From contig NZ_CP023676.1 in the NCBI RefSeq assembly GCF_003030305.1, forward strand, positions 2,356,001 to 2,420,000: a stretch of DNA of 64,000 nt, read 5' to 3'. A program made the position numbers and the translations under genes. Below, in pieces: positions 8,812 through 17,627 of this stretch. The DNA comes from Cutibacterium acnes. GTDB taxonomy: Bacteria > Actinomycetota > Actinomycetes > Propionibacteriales > Propionibacteriaceae. The notes under the pieces were generated by a model. That model saw only the letters and a list, made by a program, of their open reading frames with translations. It was not told the origin of the DNA and searched no databases. The first letter of the stretch is position 1; every line of letters begins with the position of its first letter.

Positions 8812-9383
8812 TCGACCTCTCGGCTCCCGCTATCGAGGTCGCCCCGCTCCTACTCGGGGCAACGATCTGGCGCGGCCCGGTGGGGATCCGTCTCACCGAA
8901 GTCGAGGCGTACATGGGACTCGACGACCCAGCATCCCATGCCTTTCGTGGGCCAACCCCACGCGCCCGCGTGATGTTCGGGCCGCCTTCTCACATATACG
9001 TGTACTTGTCTTACGGCATGCATCGCTGCGTGAACCTCGTGTGTTCACCAGACGGGGAGGCATCTGCCGTGCTACTGCGTGGCGGGCAAGTCATAGCAGG
9101 CCACGATGATGCTCGTCGGCGTCGCGGGAACGTCGCCGAGAACCGCCTTGCCTGCGGACCAGGAAATATGGGGTCAGCTTTGGGTGCCAGTCTCGAAGAG
9201 TCTGGAAACCCGGTGAGCATCATCGGCAATGGTGCGATATCTGCCTTGGGCTGGCGCCTCGAACCCGCACCGGAGATTGCCGAATTCCGACAGGGCCCGC
9301 GAGTAGGGATCAGCCGCAACATTGACGCCCCTTGGCGGTGGTGGATTCCCCAGGACCCCACGGTCTCGGGCCCCCGAACATAA
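8808..9383 (+). CDS. 3-methyladenine DNA glycosylase, AAG/MPG family
   Basis: 191 residues, the usual length. Family members excise alkylated purines such as 3-methyladenine and hypoxanthine at the start of base-excision repair. Recognisable motifs are VRLTEVEAYMGLDDPASHAF-like residues 28-48 (with the catalytic Glu of TEVEAY), the YVYLSYGMHRCVNLVC strand, a RLACGPGNMGSALG segment and the terminal GPRVGISRN. The start is the ATG overlapping the upstream stop; the open frame extends further back only by running through the upstream gene. Confidence 0.9.
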   Translation: MIDLSAPAIEVAPLLLGATIWRGPVGIRLTEVEAYMGLDDPASHAFRGPTPRARVMFGPPSHIYVYLSYGMHRCVNLVCSPDGEASAVLLRGGQVIAGHDDARRRRGNVAENRLACGPGNMGSALGASLEESGNPVSIIGNGAISALGWRLEPAPEIAEFRQGPRVGISRNIDAPWRWWIPQDPTVSGPRT

Positions 9384-9709
9384 GCCACAACGGTCGCAAG
9401 GTCACACCCCCTGACCTGCCGTGCCCTCCCAACCCCCCCCCGGTGACAAAAAATCCCGACCCACAACAGGCCACATCACAGCAGTGATCGGACCCGCCTC
9501 GAACCGGCAATTTTTGACCAGCCACGGCAAGACGACCCTCGACGGCCGGCCGGCGACCCCAGCCGGAAGTTGCGCCCGACATCGCAGCAGCACGTGAAAG
9601 GGCCGGGGCCCGCCCCCACAGCAGGTCCCGGCCGACTCCGGATCGCAGGAGGTCCGGCGAAGCTGAACCCTCACGCCATCGAAGAGCGGTAAGGTCCAGC
9701 AGGTTTCGA
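9384..9709. other. Intergenic region between convergent genes
   Basis: 326 bp of very GC-rich sequence with no credible gene. It separates the rightward glycosylase gene from the leftward glpABC operon. It contains a C-run at 9432-9441 and one copy of a motif found in several intergenic regions here, GGTGACAAAAAATCCC (9442-9457). The palindrome GGCCGGCC lies near 9544. No poly-T intrinsic terminator is obvious. Confidence 0.5.
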
Positions 9710-10960
9710 TCAGTCGAGCAGGTTGTTCGACAGCCCGAGCGAGTGGTGCAGCAGCCACACCGGATGCACGATCTTGACACCCGAGGACTTGGAAATCTGC
9801 CAACGGCACGTCTCGGTATCGCACACTCCAACGCCCTCGTTGTGATCCTGCATGTGCTTGAACACACCCGCACCGATCCTCTGAGCGACCTCATAGCGCT
9901 CGGCCTTCAGACCGTAGGTACCGGCGATGCCACAGCACGGCTCGTTAGACTCCAGCACCTTGACACCCGGGATGAGCTCCATGAGCTGAACCGCTGGGAA
10001 TCCCATGCCCTGGCTCTTGACCTGGCAGGGCTGGTGATAGGGAACCGTGATGTCGATCGAACGGAATTGCGAAGTGTCGAGTTCACCATTGCGGTACTCG
10101 TCCATGAGGAACTCTGAAAAGTCCCGGGAACGCACCGACACATCGTGCAGCCGAGGATCGTCAACACCCATAATCTCGTGAGCCTCGTGCTTCATCATGC
10201 CGACACAGGAGCCGGACGAGGACACGACTGTCAGACCCTTGCCGAGGCTGATGATCTTGTCGCACAGGCTGAGGATGTCCTTGGTGGCACCCTCGAACAG
10301 ACCGTTCGACTGCTTAGCCAGACCGCAACAGCCCTGCTTCGGGACGAGCACTTCATAGCCCAGGTGCTCAAGCACCTCGATAGATTTCTTGGAGGTCTCG
10401 GTCTCGAAGTAACCGCCGGCGCAGCCTTGGAAGAAGACGATCGGACCCTTGGTAGCTGGCTTGGCGGGCTTGTGATGGCGCATCCACTTGCTGAGAGTCT
10501 CCGTTTGAGCGGTCGGCATCGGGGCATCACGATGGACCTTGATGATCTTCTCGACGGCGATGCGGATCGGCTTCTGATTGAGGCCCCAGTTAGCCAGCGG
10601 GGCGATCGGGGACAGCACACGTCCTTCAAGAGTGGTCAGCGGAATGAGGCGGTCACGCAACGGAACACCATTCTGGTGCTTCATCTTCGCAGCGGCCTGT
10701 TCGTTGAGCTCCGCGATCTTCACCCCTTGCGGGCAGTGCAAGGTGCAGATGCCGCAGAAGTTGCACCACTCGAGGGAGTGGTCAACGGAAGCCCCGTCAC
10801 GGTAGCGTTCGCCTTGCGGGCCGTTGTACTTCGGACCGGTGTAGAGCGGGGTGGCCTTGGCGACCGGGCACATCGTCTCGCAGATAGTGCATTTGACGCA
10901 GGCGTCGAGCGACTGGCGCGAGACCTCGTGTCCGGCGAATGTCTCCTCGATAACACCCAT
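9710..10960 (-). CDS. glpC: Anaerobic glycerol-3-phosphate dehydrogenase subunit C (Fe-S membrane-anchor subunit)
   Basis: 416 residues. The N-terminus has two [4Fe-4S] ferredoxin-like motifs (CVKCTICETMCPVAKATP and CNFCGICTLHCPQGV). The C-terminal part has two CCG/heterodisulfide-reductase-type cysteine domains (FFQGCAGG...GCCGLAKQ and PYHQPCQVKS...EPCCGIAGTYG). GlpC passes electrons from GlpAB to menaquinone. The ATG follows AAAGGAA and lies directly behind the glpB stop. Last gene of the leftward glpABC operon. Confidence 0.93.
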   Translation of the reverse strand: MGVIEETFAGHEVSRQSLDACVKCTICETMCPVAKATPLYTGPKYNGPQGERYRDGASVDHSLEWCNFCGICTLHCPQGVKIAELNEQAAAKMKHQNGVPLRDRLIPLTTLEGRVLSPIAPLANWGLNQKPIRIAVEKIIKVHRDAPMPTAQTETLSKWMRHHKPAKPATKGPIVFFQGCAGGYFETETSKKSIEVLEHLGYEVLVPKQGCCGLAKQSNGLFEGATKDILSLCDKIISLGKGLTVVSSSGSCVGMMKHEAHEIMGVDDPRLHDVSVRSRDFSEFLMDEYRNGELDTSQFRSIDITVPYHQPCQVKSQGMGFPAVQLMELIPGVKVLESNEPCCGIAGTYGLKAERYEVAQRIGAGVFKHMQDHNEGVGVCDTETCRWQISKSSGVKIVHPVWLLHHSLGLSNNLLD

Positions 10961-10962
10961 GA

Positions 10963-12306
10963 TCAGTTCCTTTCCTTGGTCGCGGCGCCTGCCCCGACCG
11001 ACGACAGGATGGCATCGGCAGCCTTGATGGCCGAGCCGAGGGCGATACCCTCACCCGACTTCTCCTGCCACCTGGTAGCACCGGCGATCACGCCGCCGGC
11101 GGCGTAGACATTGGAATGGACGGGCTTACCCTGGTAGGTGACGAGCATGGTCTCATCGACCTCAACACCGCACAGGAAGAGCGGCTGTGGGGAACCCCAG
11201 TAATCACCGTGGATGAGATCCTCCTCCTTGACGCCTTCCGGCATGGTGACCGGCAGGTCGAGGATGGTCTCATGCAGGTGGCCGTGAGAGTCAAGCTTGA
11301 GGGCCCCGGACTCGAAGCCACCGCCAGCGAGGACGACGGCGTCAGCCTTGATCTCCTTGCCGGCACCAGCGGTTCCGACGGTCACGGAGACAACCTTGCC
11401 GTCGGCCACCGTGCAGCCGGTGACTTTCGAACCAAGCACGTAGTCAACACGCTCGTTCTTAGCGGTCGCAACAAGCTTGTTGTTGAGGCGCATGCCGGGC
11501 ACGCAGGGTGGCAGGGATGCGATCTCGAACACCTCGGCGCCGAGGATCTTCTTGAAGTCAGCGAGGACCTCGCTGTGGTTATCGATGCCGAGCACGGCCG
11601 GCAAGGCGACAATCTCACCGGGATTGACGAATCCCCTAAGCCCCTCAGCCAGCATTCGACGGGTACGAGCATCGTCGAGGGAGCGAGCGATCGCCAAGCC
11701 GGTGGCGTCGTACTCGCCCTCGCGGGGCTCAAAGTCGACCACGACAGCGCGGGCGGAGGCATGGCCACCGCCAGGCAGCGTTGTGCGGTTGATGTTCTGA
11801 GCGATGAGACCAGCGTGGAAGTCTTTGTACTGGGCTAACCCAATGACAACGACCTTGTCACCGTCCTTAAGATTGCCGTTGATCATCGACGGCGGGACTA
11901 GGGCCGTGGGACGAATCGCACCGACGGCGGTCGGCACGTTGATCGTGGCCTCCCCGTCACCAAGCAGGTAGGAGTCACCGACAACCTCGCGCAGGAAGTC
12001 GATGCCCTCCTTCACGGCTTCAACGCCGATCTTGGCGTAGGGATGCGCAGGGTGTTGGGACGCGAATTCTTGGACAGCCTGGTAGGGCTTCTCGACGCGA
12101 TCCGGGGTGTAGCCGAGGATGTCGATAGTGCCCTGACCCAACTGCAGGCCGCCGACGCCCTTGGTGACGAGGGTCACCCGGGCGCCACCGCGGCGCAGGC
12201 GCAGGGCGGTGGTTAGGCCAGCGAGGCCGGATCCGATGACGACGACGTGCTGAGCGCCGAAACGGTCGGCAGTAACCGACTTAGTGGGAACGGTTGCGGT
12301 GCTCAC
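10963..12306 (-). CDS. glpB: Anaerobic glycerol-3-phosphate dehydrogenase subunit B
   Basis: 447 residues. FAD/NAD-binding flavoprotein with the dinucleotide fold VVVIGSGLAGLTTALRLRRGG (about residues 21-41, in parts) and a second Gly-rich motif VVLAGGGFESGAL. It forms the catalytic dimer with GlpA, oxidising sn-glycerol-3-phosphate to dihydroxyacetone phosphate when oxygen is low. Starts at GTG 12306, overlapping the glpA stop (GTGA) with GGAGG upstream, so translation is coupled. Confidence 0.92.
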   Translation of the reverse strand: MSTATVPTKSVTADRFGAQHVVVIGSGLAGLTTALRLRRGGARVTLVTKGVGGLQLGQGTIDILGYTPDRVEKPYQAVQEFASQHPAHPYAKIGVEAVKEGIDFLREVVGDSYLLGDGEATINVPTAVGAIRPTALVPPSMINGNLKDGDKVVVIGLAQYKDFHAGLIAQNINRTTLPGGGHASARAVVVDFEPREGEYDATGLAIARSLDDARTRRMLAEGLRGFVNPGEIVALPAVLGIDNHSEVLADFKKILGAEVFEIASLPPCVPGMRLNNKLVATAKNERVDYVLGSKVTGCTVADGKVVSVTVGTAGAGKEIKADAVVLAGGGFESGALKLDSHGHLHETILDLPVTMPEGVKEEDLIHGDYWGSPQPLFLCGVEVDETMLVTYQGKPVHSNVYAAGGVIAGATRWQEKSGEGIALGSAIKAADAILSSVGAGAATKERN

Positions 12307-13937
12307 AGCTCAACCTCCTGCTGCGGGGTGGGAAGGTGCTCAACGTCGAAGGTGCCCTGGAAGATCCAATCGTCAAGGGCGGTCTGCCGAACCTGCTCGC
12401 CGTAGAGAATCGGCCACAATCCGATCCACCGGTTCTTGAGGAACAGACGCAGCAGACCGGTGGCGCGCTCGGCGTCAATGGTGCCCTCCTCAACAGCAAT
12501 TCCGGTAGCGCGCATCGAGCAGAAGCCACCCTGGCAGGGACCCATACCCAAACGCAGCTGGCGGCGCAGGTCGTCGAAGGTAGCGTCGGGCTGCTCGGCT
12601 AGCAGATCGGTGAACATCTTGCGGCTCATGAGCTCGCATTCGCAGATGACCTGGTTGTCAATCTTCTTCGATGACGGCACGGTTTTCGGGTCGCCACCGC
12701 GGACCAGACCAGTCCCGGCACGACGCTCTTCGTTCTCGCCCAGACGGTGGGTGATGAGGTAGTTCTTGCCGACGGTCGATCCGGGCACAGCCTCGTCTGC
12801 GGTACGGCAGGGACGGTCGTCGCCAAGTTGCTCACACATGACGTCGACAACGTTCTTGGCCATCAGACGATAGGTGGTGAGCTTGCCGCCGATGATGGAA
12901 ACGATGCCGTTAACACCGTCGCGAGAACCGTGGTCGAGAACGCTCATACCGCGGGACATGTGGCGGGTATCGGTGGCAGAGACTCGCTTGTCTTTGAATA
13001 GCGGGCGGGCACCGGCCCAGGCATGTACGGCACGGGCATCGCGGAATCCGGGGACAAGGGCCTCGCCGGAATCGAGCATCTGCTGCACTTCGTTGCGAGG
13101 AATGGCCAGCCGCTCCGGATCGTCAGCTTTGACGTCGGTGGTGCCGATGATCGACACGGTGTGCACCGGCACTAGGATGTCGCCGTCAGCAGGGTAGATA
13201 CAGCGGTTGACTACCGTGTTCACCAGGCGGTGGTTCATCGCGATCATGATGCCGCGGCCTGGCACAACGTCAACGTCATAGCAACCGACAAGCTCAGCAA
13301 TGCGTCCCGCCCACGGGCCAGCAGTGTTAATAACGAACTTGCAGTCGATGCGGATCTGCTCGTCGTGCTTAAGGTCGTGGGCGACCACGGCGGTGATCTG
13401 GTCTCCCTCGCGAATGATCTCGGTGACGGCAGTGTAGGTCATGACTTTGGCGCCGTATTCGATGGCGGAGTGGGCGGCGCCCCACACCATCTGCCAGCCA
13501 TCGACCGAACCGTCCTGAACGGCGAAGGCGCGCTTAATACCGGGGTTCAGACGAGGCTCGCGACGCAGGGCCTGCGCGGTGGAGATTTCCTCGAAGGGAA
13601 CCTTGGACTTCTTGGCTCCCTCAACCCACTGATCAGAGAACTCCAAGTCATCTTCTGGGGTCACCACGAACAAGCCGCCGGTCTTCTCAACGGCGTCAGC
13701 GTGGATCCGGGTGACGATCTCATTTTCCTCAGCGCATTCCGTCGCCGATCCGGGGTCAGAGACGACGTATCGTCCACCAGAGTGGAGCAGGCCGTGGTAA
13801 CGACCGGTGGTTCCTTGGCCGAGGTCGGCCTTGTCCAACAGGACGGCGCGGTATCCACGCATCGCGACGTCCCGCACGACGCCCGCACCGGTGGCACCGC
13901 CACCGATGACAACGACGTCTGCGTCCATGGTCCTCAT
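12303..13937 (-). CDS. glpA: Anaerobic glycerol-3-phosphate dehydrogenase subunit A (catalytic FAD subunit)
   Basis: 544 residues. N-terminal FAD motif VVVIGGGATGAGVVRD, a DAO-type oxidoreductase core (HSGGRYV, GTTDV) and a C-terminal BFD-like [2Fe-2S] domain with CECE about residues 425-430 and GPCQGGFC near 465-472. This domain set distinguishes GlpA from aerobic GlpD. The ATG at 13937 is preceded by GAAGGGAG. First gene of glpA-glpB-glpC; neither glpK nor glpF is in the window. Confidence 0.94.
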   Translation of the reverse strand: MRTMDADVVVIGGGATGAGVVRDVAMRGYRAVLLDKADLGQGTTGRYHGLLHSGGRYVVSDPGSATECAEENEIVTRIHADAVEKTGGLFVVTPEDDLEFSDQWVEGAKKSKVPFEEISTAQALRREPRLNPGIKRAFAVQDGSVDGWQMVWGAAHSAIEYGAKVMTYTAVTEIIREGDQITAVVAHDLKHDEQIRIDCKFVINTAGPWAGRIAELVGCYDVDVVPGRGIMIAMNHRLVNTVVNRCIYPADGDILVPVHTVSIIGTTDVKADDPERLAIPRNEVQQMLDSGEALVPGFRDARAVHAWAGARPLFKDKRVSATDTRHMSRGMSVLDHGSRDGVNGIVSIIGGKLTTYRLMAKNVVDVMCEQLGDDRPCRTADEAVPGSTVGKNYLITHRLGENEERRAGTGLVRGGDPKTVPSSKKIDNQVICECELMSRKMFTDLLAEQPDATFDDLRRQLRLGMGPCQGGFCSMRATGIAVEEGTIDAERATGLLRLFLKNRWIGLWPILYGEQVRQTALDDWIFQGTFDVEHLPTPQQEVEL

Positions 13938-14353
13938 TGAATGCTCCCTTCGAAACCATCCGGCGTGTGGGGGGTGGCTCAGGGATCTCGATGCCCCGCC
14001 ACCGTTGCCAGGTACGTGACAAGGTTAGGGAAAGCGATGTGTAACAACCACCGAAAACGGCTTTCGTGCATGTTCGTGCACACCCCCTAGAACAGACGTG
14101 CAAACCGCGCTACAACGCGATTTCCGTGTCACAAGACCCCGTCTTCAACGCCATGATTTAGATAACTAATCGGTTATTTAAATATAGAAAACAGGACTGC
14201 GGAAATAGCCACTTCCACACGCCTTGAGACAATTCTGACCGCGTCATTGCGTGCTTTCCTTCACGTCAAAGAACACAGCTGAGCCCGGCTCTCTGCGACG
14301 AAGTTCCGCCAACGAGAACCGGGCCTACCACATCAACGCTGTGAGCGAACGAA
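13938..14353. promoter_or_regulatory. glpABC upstream region with candidate operators
   Basis: 416 bp without a gene, between the end of the leftward 2-hydroxyacid dehydrogenase and the glpA start. Seen here: a direct repeat TTCGTGCA-TG-TTCGTGCA (14063-14080), an AT-rich inverted repeat ATAAC-TAATCG-GTTAT (14162-14177), and TTTAAATATAGAAA just beyond it. These are plausible regulator sites for the glp operon. The regulator is not identified. Confidence 0.4.
14283..14324 (-). terminator. Candidate terminator hairpin downstream of the 2-hydroxyacid dehydrogenase gene
   Basis: GCCCGGCTCTC (14283-14293) pairs with GAGAACCGGGC (14314-14324) with one mismatch and a 20-nt loop. No U-tract follows. 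Confidence 0.35.
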
Positions 14354-15319
14354 TCACTCCACCGGGGTTTCAGCCGGCTTACCGTCAAGGACCTTGGCGA
14401 TATTGCGAGCAGCCAGACGACTCATCGCTTCGCGGGTCGGCAGCGCAGCCGACCCAAGGTGGGGCAGCAGCACGACGTTCTCCATCGTCAGCAAGTCCGC
14501 AGTAATCGTCGGCTCCTCCTCGAAAACATCCAGACCTGCACCAGCAATCGCACCCGTTTTAAGAGCCTCCACCAGGGCAGCCTCGTCGACACAGGCGCCA
14601 CGAGCGGTATTAACGAGGTAGGCGGTCTTCTTCATCGCAGCCAAGGCGTCAGCGTCGACGAGATGACGGGTCTCATCAGTGAGTGGACAGTGCAAGGAGA
14701 CAACGTCGGAGGTTGCGAACAGTTCGTCGAGCTCGACGCGACGAGTGGGCTGGGTATTGAGATTGACGGCGTCAATCGCCGCGACATCCTTCTCATGGCG
14801 GGCGTTGTAGATGACATTCATGCCGAAGGCTGCTCCGCGTCGAGCCATAGCCTCACCGATCTGTCCCAGACCGACAATGCCGAGGGTAGCCCCCTGTAAA
14901 CCAGCGCCGAGCATGAAGGTGTGATCGTAGCGCCAAGCCCTGCCTGCACGCATCCAACGTTCAGCCTCGCCAGTACGACGAGTGACCTCAAGAAGCAACG
15001 TGAAGGCAAGGTCAGCAGTGGCCTCGTGGAGGACGCCTGGGGTCGATGTGACGACAACCCCAGCCTGCTTAGCGGCGTCAAGGTCGATGTTATTAAAACC
15101 AGCGGCGCACTGACCGATGACCTTCAGGTTCTTGCCTTGACCAATCATCTCGGCGTCGAGGGGATCGGACAAGCTCGTCAGTATGGCATCAGCGGTAGCG
15201 ATCTGGCGCGACAGTTCCTGGCGGTCCATGAAGTGGTCGCCACCTACGACCTCGTGACCGGGGAGCTCCTCGTTAACGACGGACATGAGCTGCGGTGCGG
15301 TGACAATAATGCGGGCCAT
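14354..15319 (-). CDS. D-isomer-specific 2-hydroxyacid dehydrogenase
   Basis: 321 residues. NAD(P)-dependent reductase family acting on 2-keto acids such as glyoxylate, hydroxypyruvate or 2-ketogluconate; the substrate cannot be fixed from sequence. Visible are GLGQIGEAMARRGAAFGM (nucleotide-binding), NTARGACVDEAALVEAL and LDVFEEEP, and the catalytic Arg-Glu-His set ending LLPHLGSA. The frame is open far upstream, but ATG 15319 gives the family N-terminus and is preceded at 6 nt by TACAGT (-10), suggesting a leaderless message. Divergent from a MarR regulator gene, which may control it. Confidence 0.88.
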   Translation of the reverse strand: MARIIVTAPQLMSVVNEELPGHEVVGGDHFMDRQELSRQIATADAILTSLSDPLDAEMIGQGKNLKVIGQCAAGFNNIDLDAAKQAGVVVTSTPGVLHEATADLAFTLLLEVTRRTGEAERWMRAGRAWRYDHTFMLGAGLQGATLGIVGLGQIGEAMARRGAAFGMNVIYNARHEKDVAAIDAVNLNTQPTRRVELDELFATSDVVSLHCPLTDETRHLVDADALAAMKKTAYLVNTARGACVDEAALVEALKTGAIAGAGLDVFEEEPTITADLLTMENVVLLPHLGSAALPTREAMSRLAARNIAKVLDGKPAETPVE

Positions 15320-15325
15320 AGCATC

Positions 15326-15331
15326 ACTGTA
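15326..15331 (-). promoter_or_regulatory. -10 hexamer TACAGT (2-hydroxyacid dehydrogenase gene)
   Basis: Reads TACAGT on the minus strand, 6 nt before ATG 15319. Confidence 0.5.
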
Positions 15332-15394
15332 GGTGACCGCGCCACCGACACACAGCACGTCGCCAAAACTAATGCAGTGTGCAACAATTCCGCT

Positions 15395-15901
15395 GTGCAG
15401 ATATCGCGGGATGCAACGAACGGGCTGACCCCCGATCACACTGATGTTGAAATCGCTTTGCAAGCATCGTGGGCCCTCATTGACGTGGCAGCCCGCTCCC
15501 TGGCGGAACTTGCCGAAGATGTCAGCGCGCCGCAATACCGACTCCTCGTCCTCATCGACGCCGGAGTGACGCGCGGAGTCGATCTGGCTCGTGACCTTGA
15601 AGTCCACTCCTCAACCATCGCGCGCATGGTTGAGCGTCTCGTCGCCAAAGGGTTCATTGACCGTTCTCCCGATCCTGACGATCGTCGGGCCAATGTGCTC
15701 TCCCTGACGAAACGAGGGGCCACACTCGTACAGAACGTCAATGAGCACCGTCGTCGTCAACTCGTCGACTTACTCAGCCACCTCGAGCCCGGCGAGATCG
15801 ACACTGTCGTCACCGGATTCACCTTATTTACCCGCGCAGCCGAGGCCAGCGGACACGGCACCCCCAACCGCCCTTGCGCAGAGGATTCCAACCAGCAATG
15901 A
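15395..15901 (+). CDS. MarR-family transcriptional regulator
   Basis: About 168 residues with a winged helix: GVDLARDLEVHSSTIARMVERLVAKGFI (in parts) followed by the wing RSPDPDDRRANVLSLTKRG, the classic MarR signature. Start uncertain: GTG 15395 and GTG 15377 are both possible, neither with a Shine-Dalgarno; the frame stays open upstream only inside the divergent gene's shadow. It overlaps the next ATG by 4 nt, so it is probably cotranscribed with the ClC channel gene and may also repress the divergent dehydrogenase gene. Confidence 0.82.
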   Translation: MQISRDATNGLTPDHTDVEIALQASWALIDVAARSLAELAEDVSAPQYRLLVLIDAGVTRGVDLARDLEVHSSTIARMVERLVAKGFIDRSPDPDDRRANVLSLTKRGATLVQNVNEHRRRQLVDLLSHLEPGEIDTVVTGFTLFTRAAEASGHGTPNRPCAEDSNQQ

Positions 15902-17625
15902 CCGAGACTGCCATCCACCCCGAGGCCCGGGCCGCATGGGCCAAACAACTCAGGCGCCTGCGCCGTGCCCTCGTCCCGCACCGTCCCAAGGCCTTCCGAG
16001 ACTCCCTAAACCGTTGGCTGCTTATGGGCACAGTCATCGGTATCGTCTCTGGCGTCGGTGTCATTATCTTCTTCTTCTGTCTGAAAACCGGCACGCATTG
16101 GCTACTCGAGACGTTGGGCGGCTATACCCCACCCGGCACCTTGGGGGAGGGCGGCGGTGTCGCCGGCACCAGGCTCACCCGCCCCTGGGCCATCCCGCTC
16201 ATCGTCGCCGGAGGCGCCCTGGTTTCGGGAACCTTGGTGTACTTCGTCGCGCCTACCGCCAAAGGCCATGGCACTGACAACGCCATTCATGCCGTCCATC
16301 ACGACCCGACAGCTCTCAAGGGAAAAGTCGCAGCGGTCAAGATCATCGCATCCTCCCTCGTAATAGGTTCCGGCGGTTCGGGTGGACGTGAGGGCCCCAC
16401 TGCCCAGATCAGCGCGACCGTCATCTCCTCACTGTGTAAGAAGCTCAAAATCGCCACCCCAGACGCCCGGATTGCCGTCTCAGCAGCCACTGCCTCAGGC
16501 ATCGGTGCCATCTTCCGCGCCCCGCTGGGCGGTGCGTTACTAGGTGCGGAGCTGCTCTACCGCGACGACATGGAATCCGACGCGATCATGCCTTCCCTGG
16601 TGTCGTCGATCGTCGCCTTCGTGGTCTTCGGGTCGGTATACGGATTCGAGCCAATCTTCGGATCGCTCAGTGGAGTGCAATTCTCCCAGCCTTTGCAACT
16701 CATCTGGTTCGTCCTACTGGGCCTCACTGCTGGCCTCATGGGCAAGCTTTATGTTGAGGTCTTCTACAGCGGCACCACGCTTTTTGACCGTCTCGACAAG
16801 GTTCCTGGCTGGCTCGTCCCGGCTATCGGTGGTCTGGGAGTCGGGCTGCTTGGACTCCTCATACCGGCAGCACTGGGCACCGGTTACGGCTCAGTGCAAC
16901 AAGAGATGTTCGCCAACAACCTCGTGCGGATGCCGCTGCTCATGGTGCTGGCAATCCCCTTCGCCAAGATCCTCTCGACGACCCTGTCCATCGGATCGGG
17001 CGGTTCCGGCGGCGTCTTCGGCCCTGGCATGGTCATCGGCGGAGCCACTGGCGCGGCACTGTGGCGCCTCCTCGAGGGGCTGCCAGGTATCCCATCCTCA
17101 CCGATGAGTTTCGTCATTGTCGGCATGATCGCCTGCTTCGGTGCGGTTGCCCATGCCCCACTCGGCGTGCTGCTCATGGTTGGCGAGATGACCGGAAACC
17201 TGTCGATGCTCGCTCCTGGCATGATCGCCGTCGCCGTCGCTGGCCGAGTTGTCGGGGACACTTCGATCTACACCTCTCAGCTCAAGGATCGCCTGGAGGG
17301 CCGACGCGTCCATGCCATGGGGCGCGTCACGAAACTATCAGAGCCTAAATCTGACGACGAGGTAGCTAGCCCGAAGCCCGCTATCAAGAAGCCATCCGGA
17401 AAGAATGCTTCCCTCTCGAAGCCTGCTGCTGAGCCGCTTGCCAAACCGCAAGCCAAGCCCGCAACAGTTCCCTCCCCCCATCCGACCACGGCTCCCACCC
17501 CAGCCACTCACCAACGTGATACGCCTCGGATCGTCCCGGAAATTATTCGGGCCAAAGACCGTAAACACGAGCTGCTCGCTCGGTCCCCCAAACCCCCGAA
17601 CGACCCGGGACCGTCATCCGCTTGA
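15898..17625 (+). CDS. ClC-family chloride channel / H+:Cl- exchanger
   Basis: 575 residues. A ten-plus-helix membrane core with the ClC signature motifs: GSGGSGGREGPTAQI (about residues 157-171, in place of the textbook GSGIP...GREGP) and GSGGSGGVFGPGMVIGG (about 362-378). The last 100 residues are a charged Pro/Lys/Ala-rich cytoplasmic tail without CBS domains. ATG 15898 overlaps the MarR stop (ATGA). Residues that separate channels from antiporters were not aligned, so mechanism is open. Confidence 0.88.
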   Translation: MTETAIHPEARAAWAKQLRRLRRALVPHRPKAFRDSLNRWLLMGTVIGIVSGVGVIIFFFCLKTGTHWLLETLGGYTPPGTLGEGGGVAGTRLTRPWAIPLIVAGGALVSGTLVYFVAPTAKGHGTDNAIHAVHHDPTALKGKVAAVKIIASSLVIGSGGSGGREGPTAQISATVISSLCKKLKIATPDARIAVSAATASGIGAIFRAPLGGALLGAELLYRDDMESDAIMPSLVSSIVAFVVFGSVYGFEPIFGSLSGVQFSQPLQLIWFVLLGLTAGLMGKLYVEVFYSGTTLFDRLDKVPGWLVPAIGGLGVGLLGLLIPAALGTGYGSVQQEMFANNLVRMPLLMVLAIPFAKILSTTLSIGSGGSGGVFGPGMVIGGATGAALWRLLEGLPGIPSSPMSFVIVGMIACFGAVAHAPLGVLLMVGEMTGNLSMLAPGMIAVAVAGRVVGDTSIYTSQLKDRLEGRRVHAMGRVTKLSEPKSDDEVASPKPAIKKPSGKNASLSKPAAEPLAKPQAKPATVPSPHPTTAPTPATHQRDTPRIVPEIIRAKDRKHELLARSPKPPNDPGPSSA

Positions 17626-17627
17626 GT

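Noticed and set aside
10145-11107. Plus-strand open frames of up to 320 codons across glpB and glpC
   Set aside because: They lie opposite well-supported glp genes, are rich in Leu/Arg/Gly from reverse-complement codon bias and have no domains.
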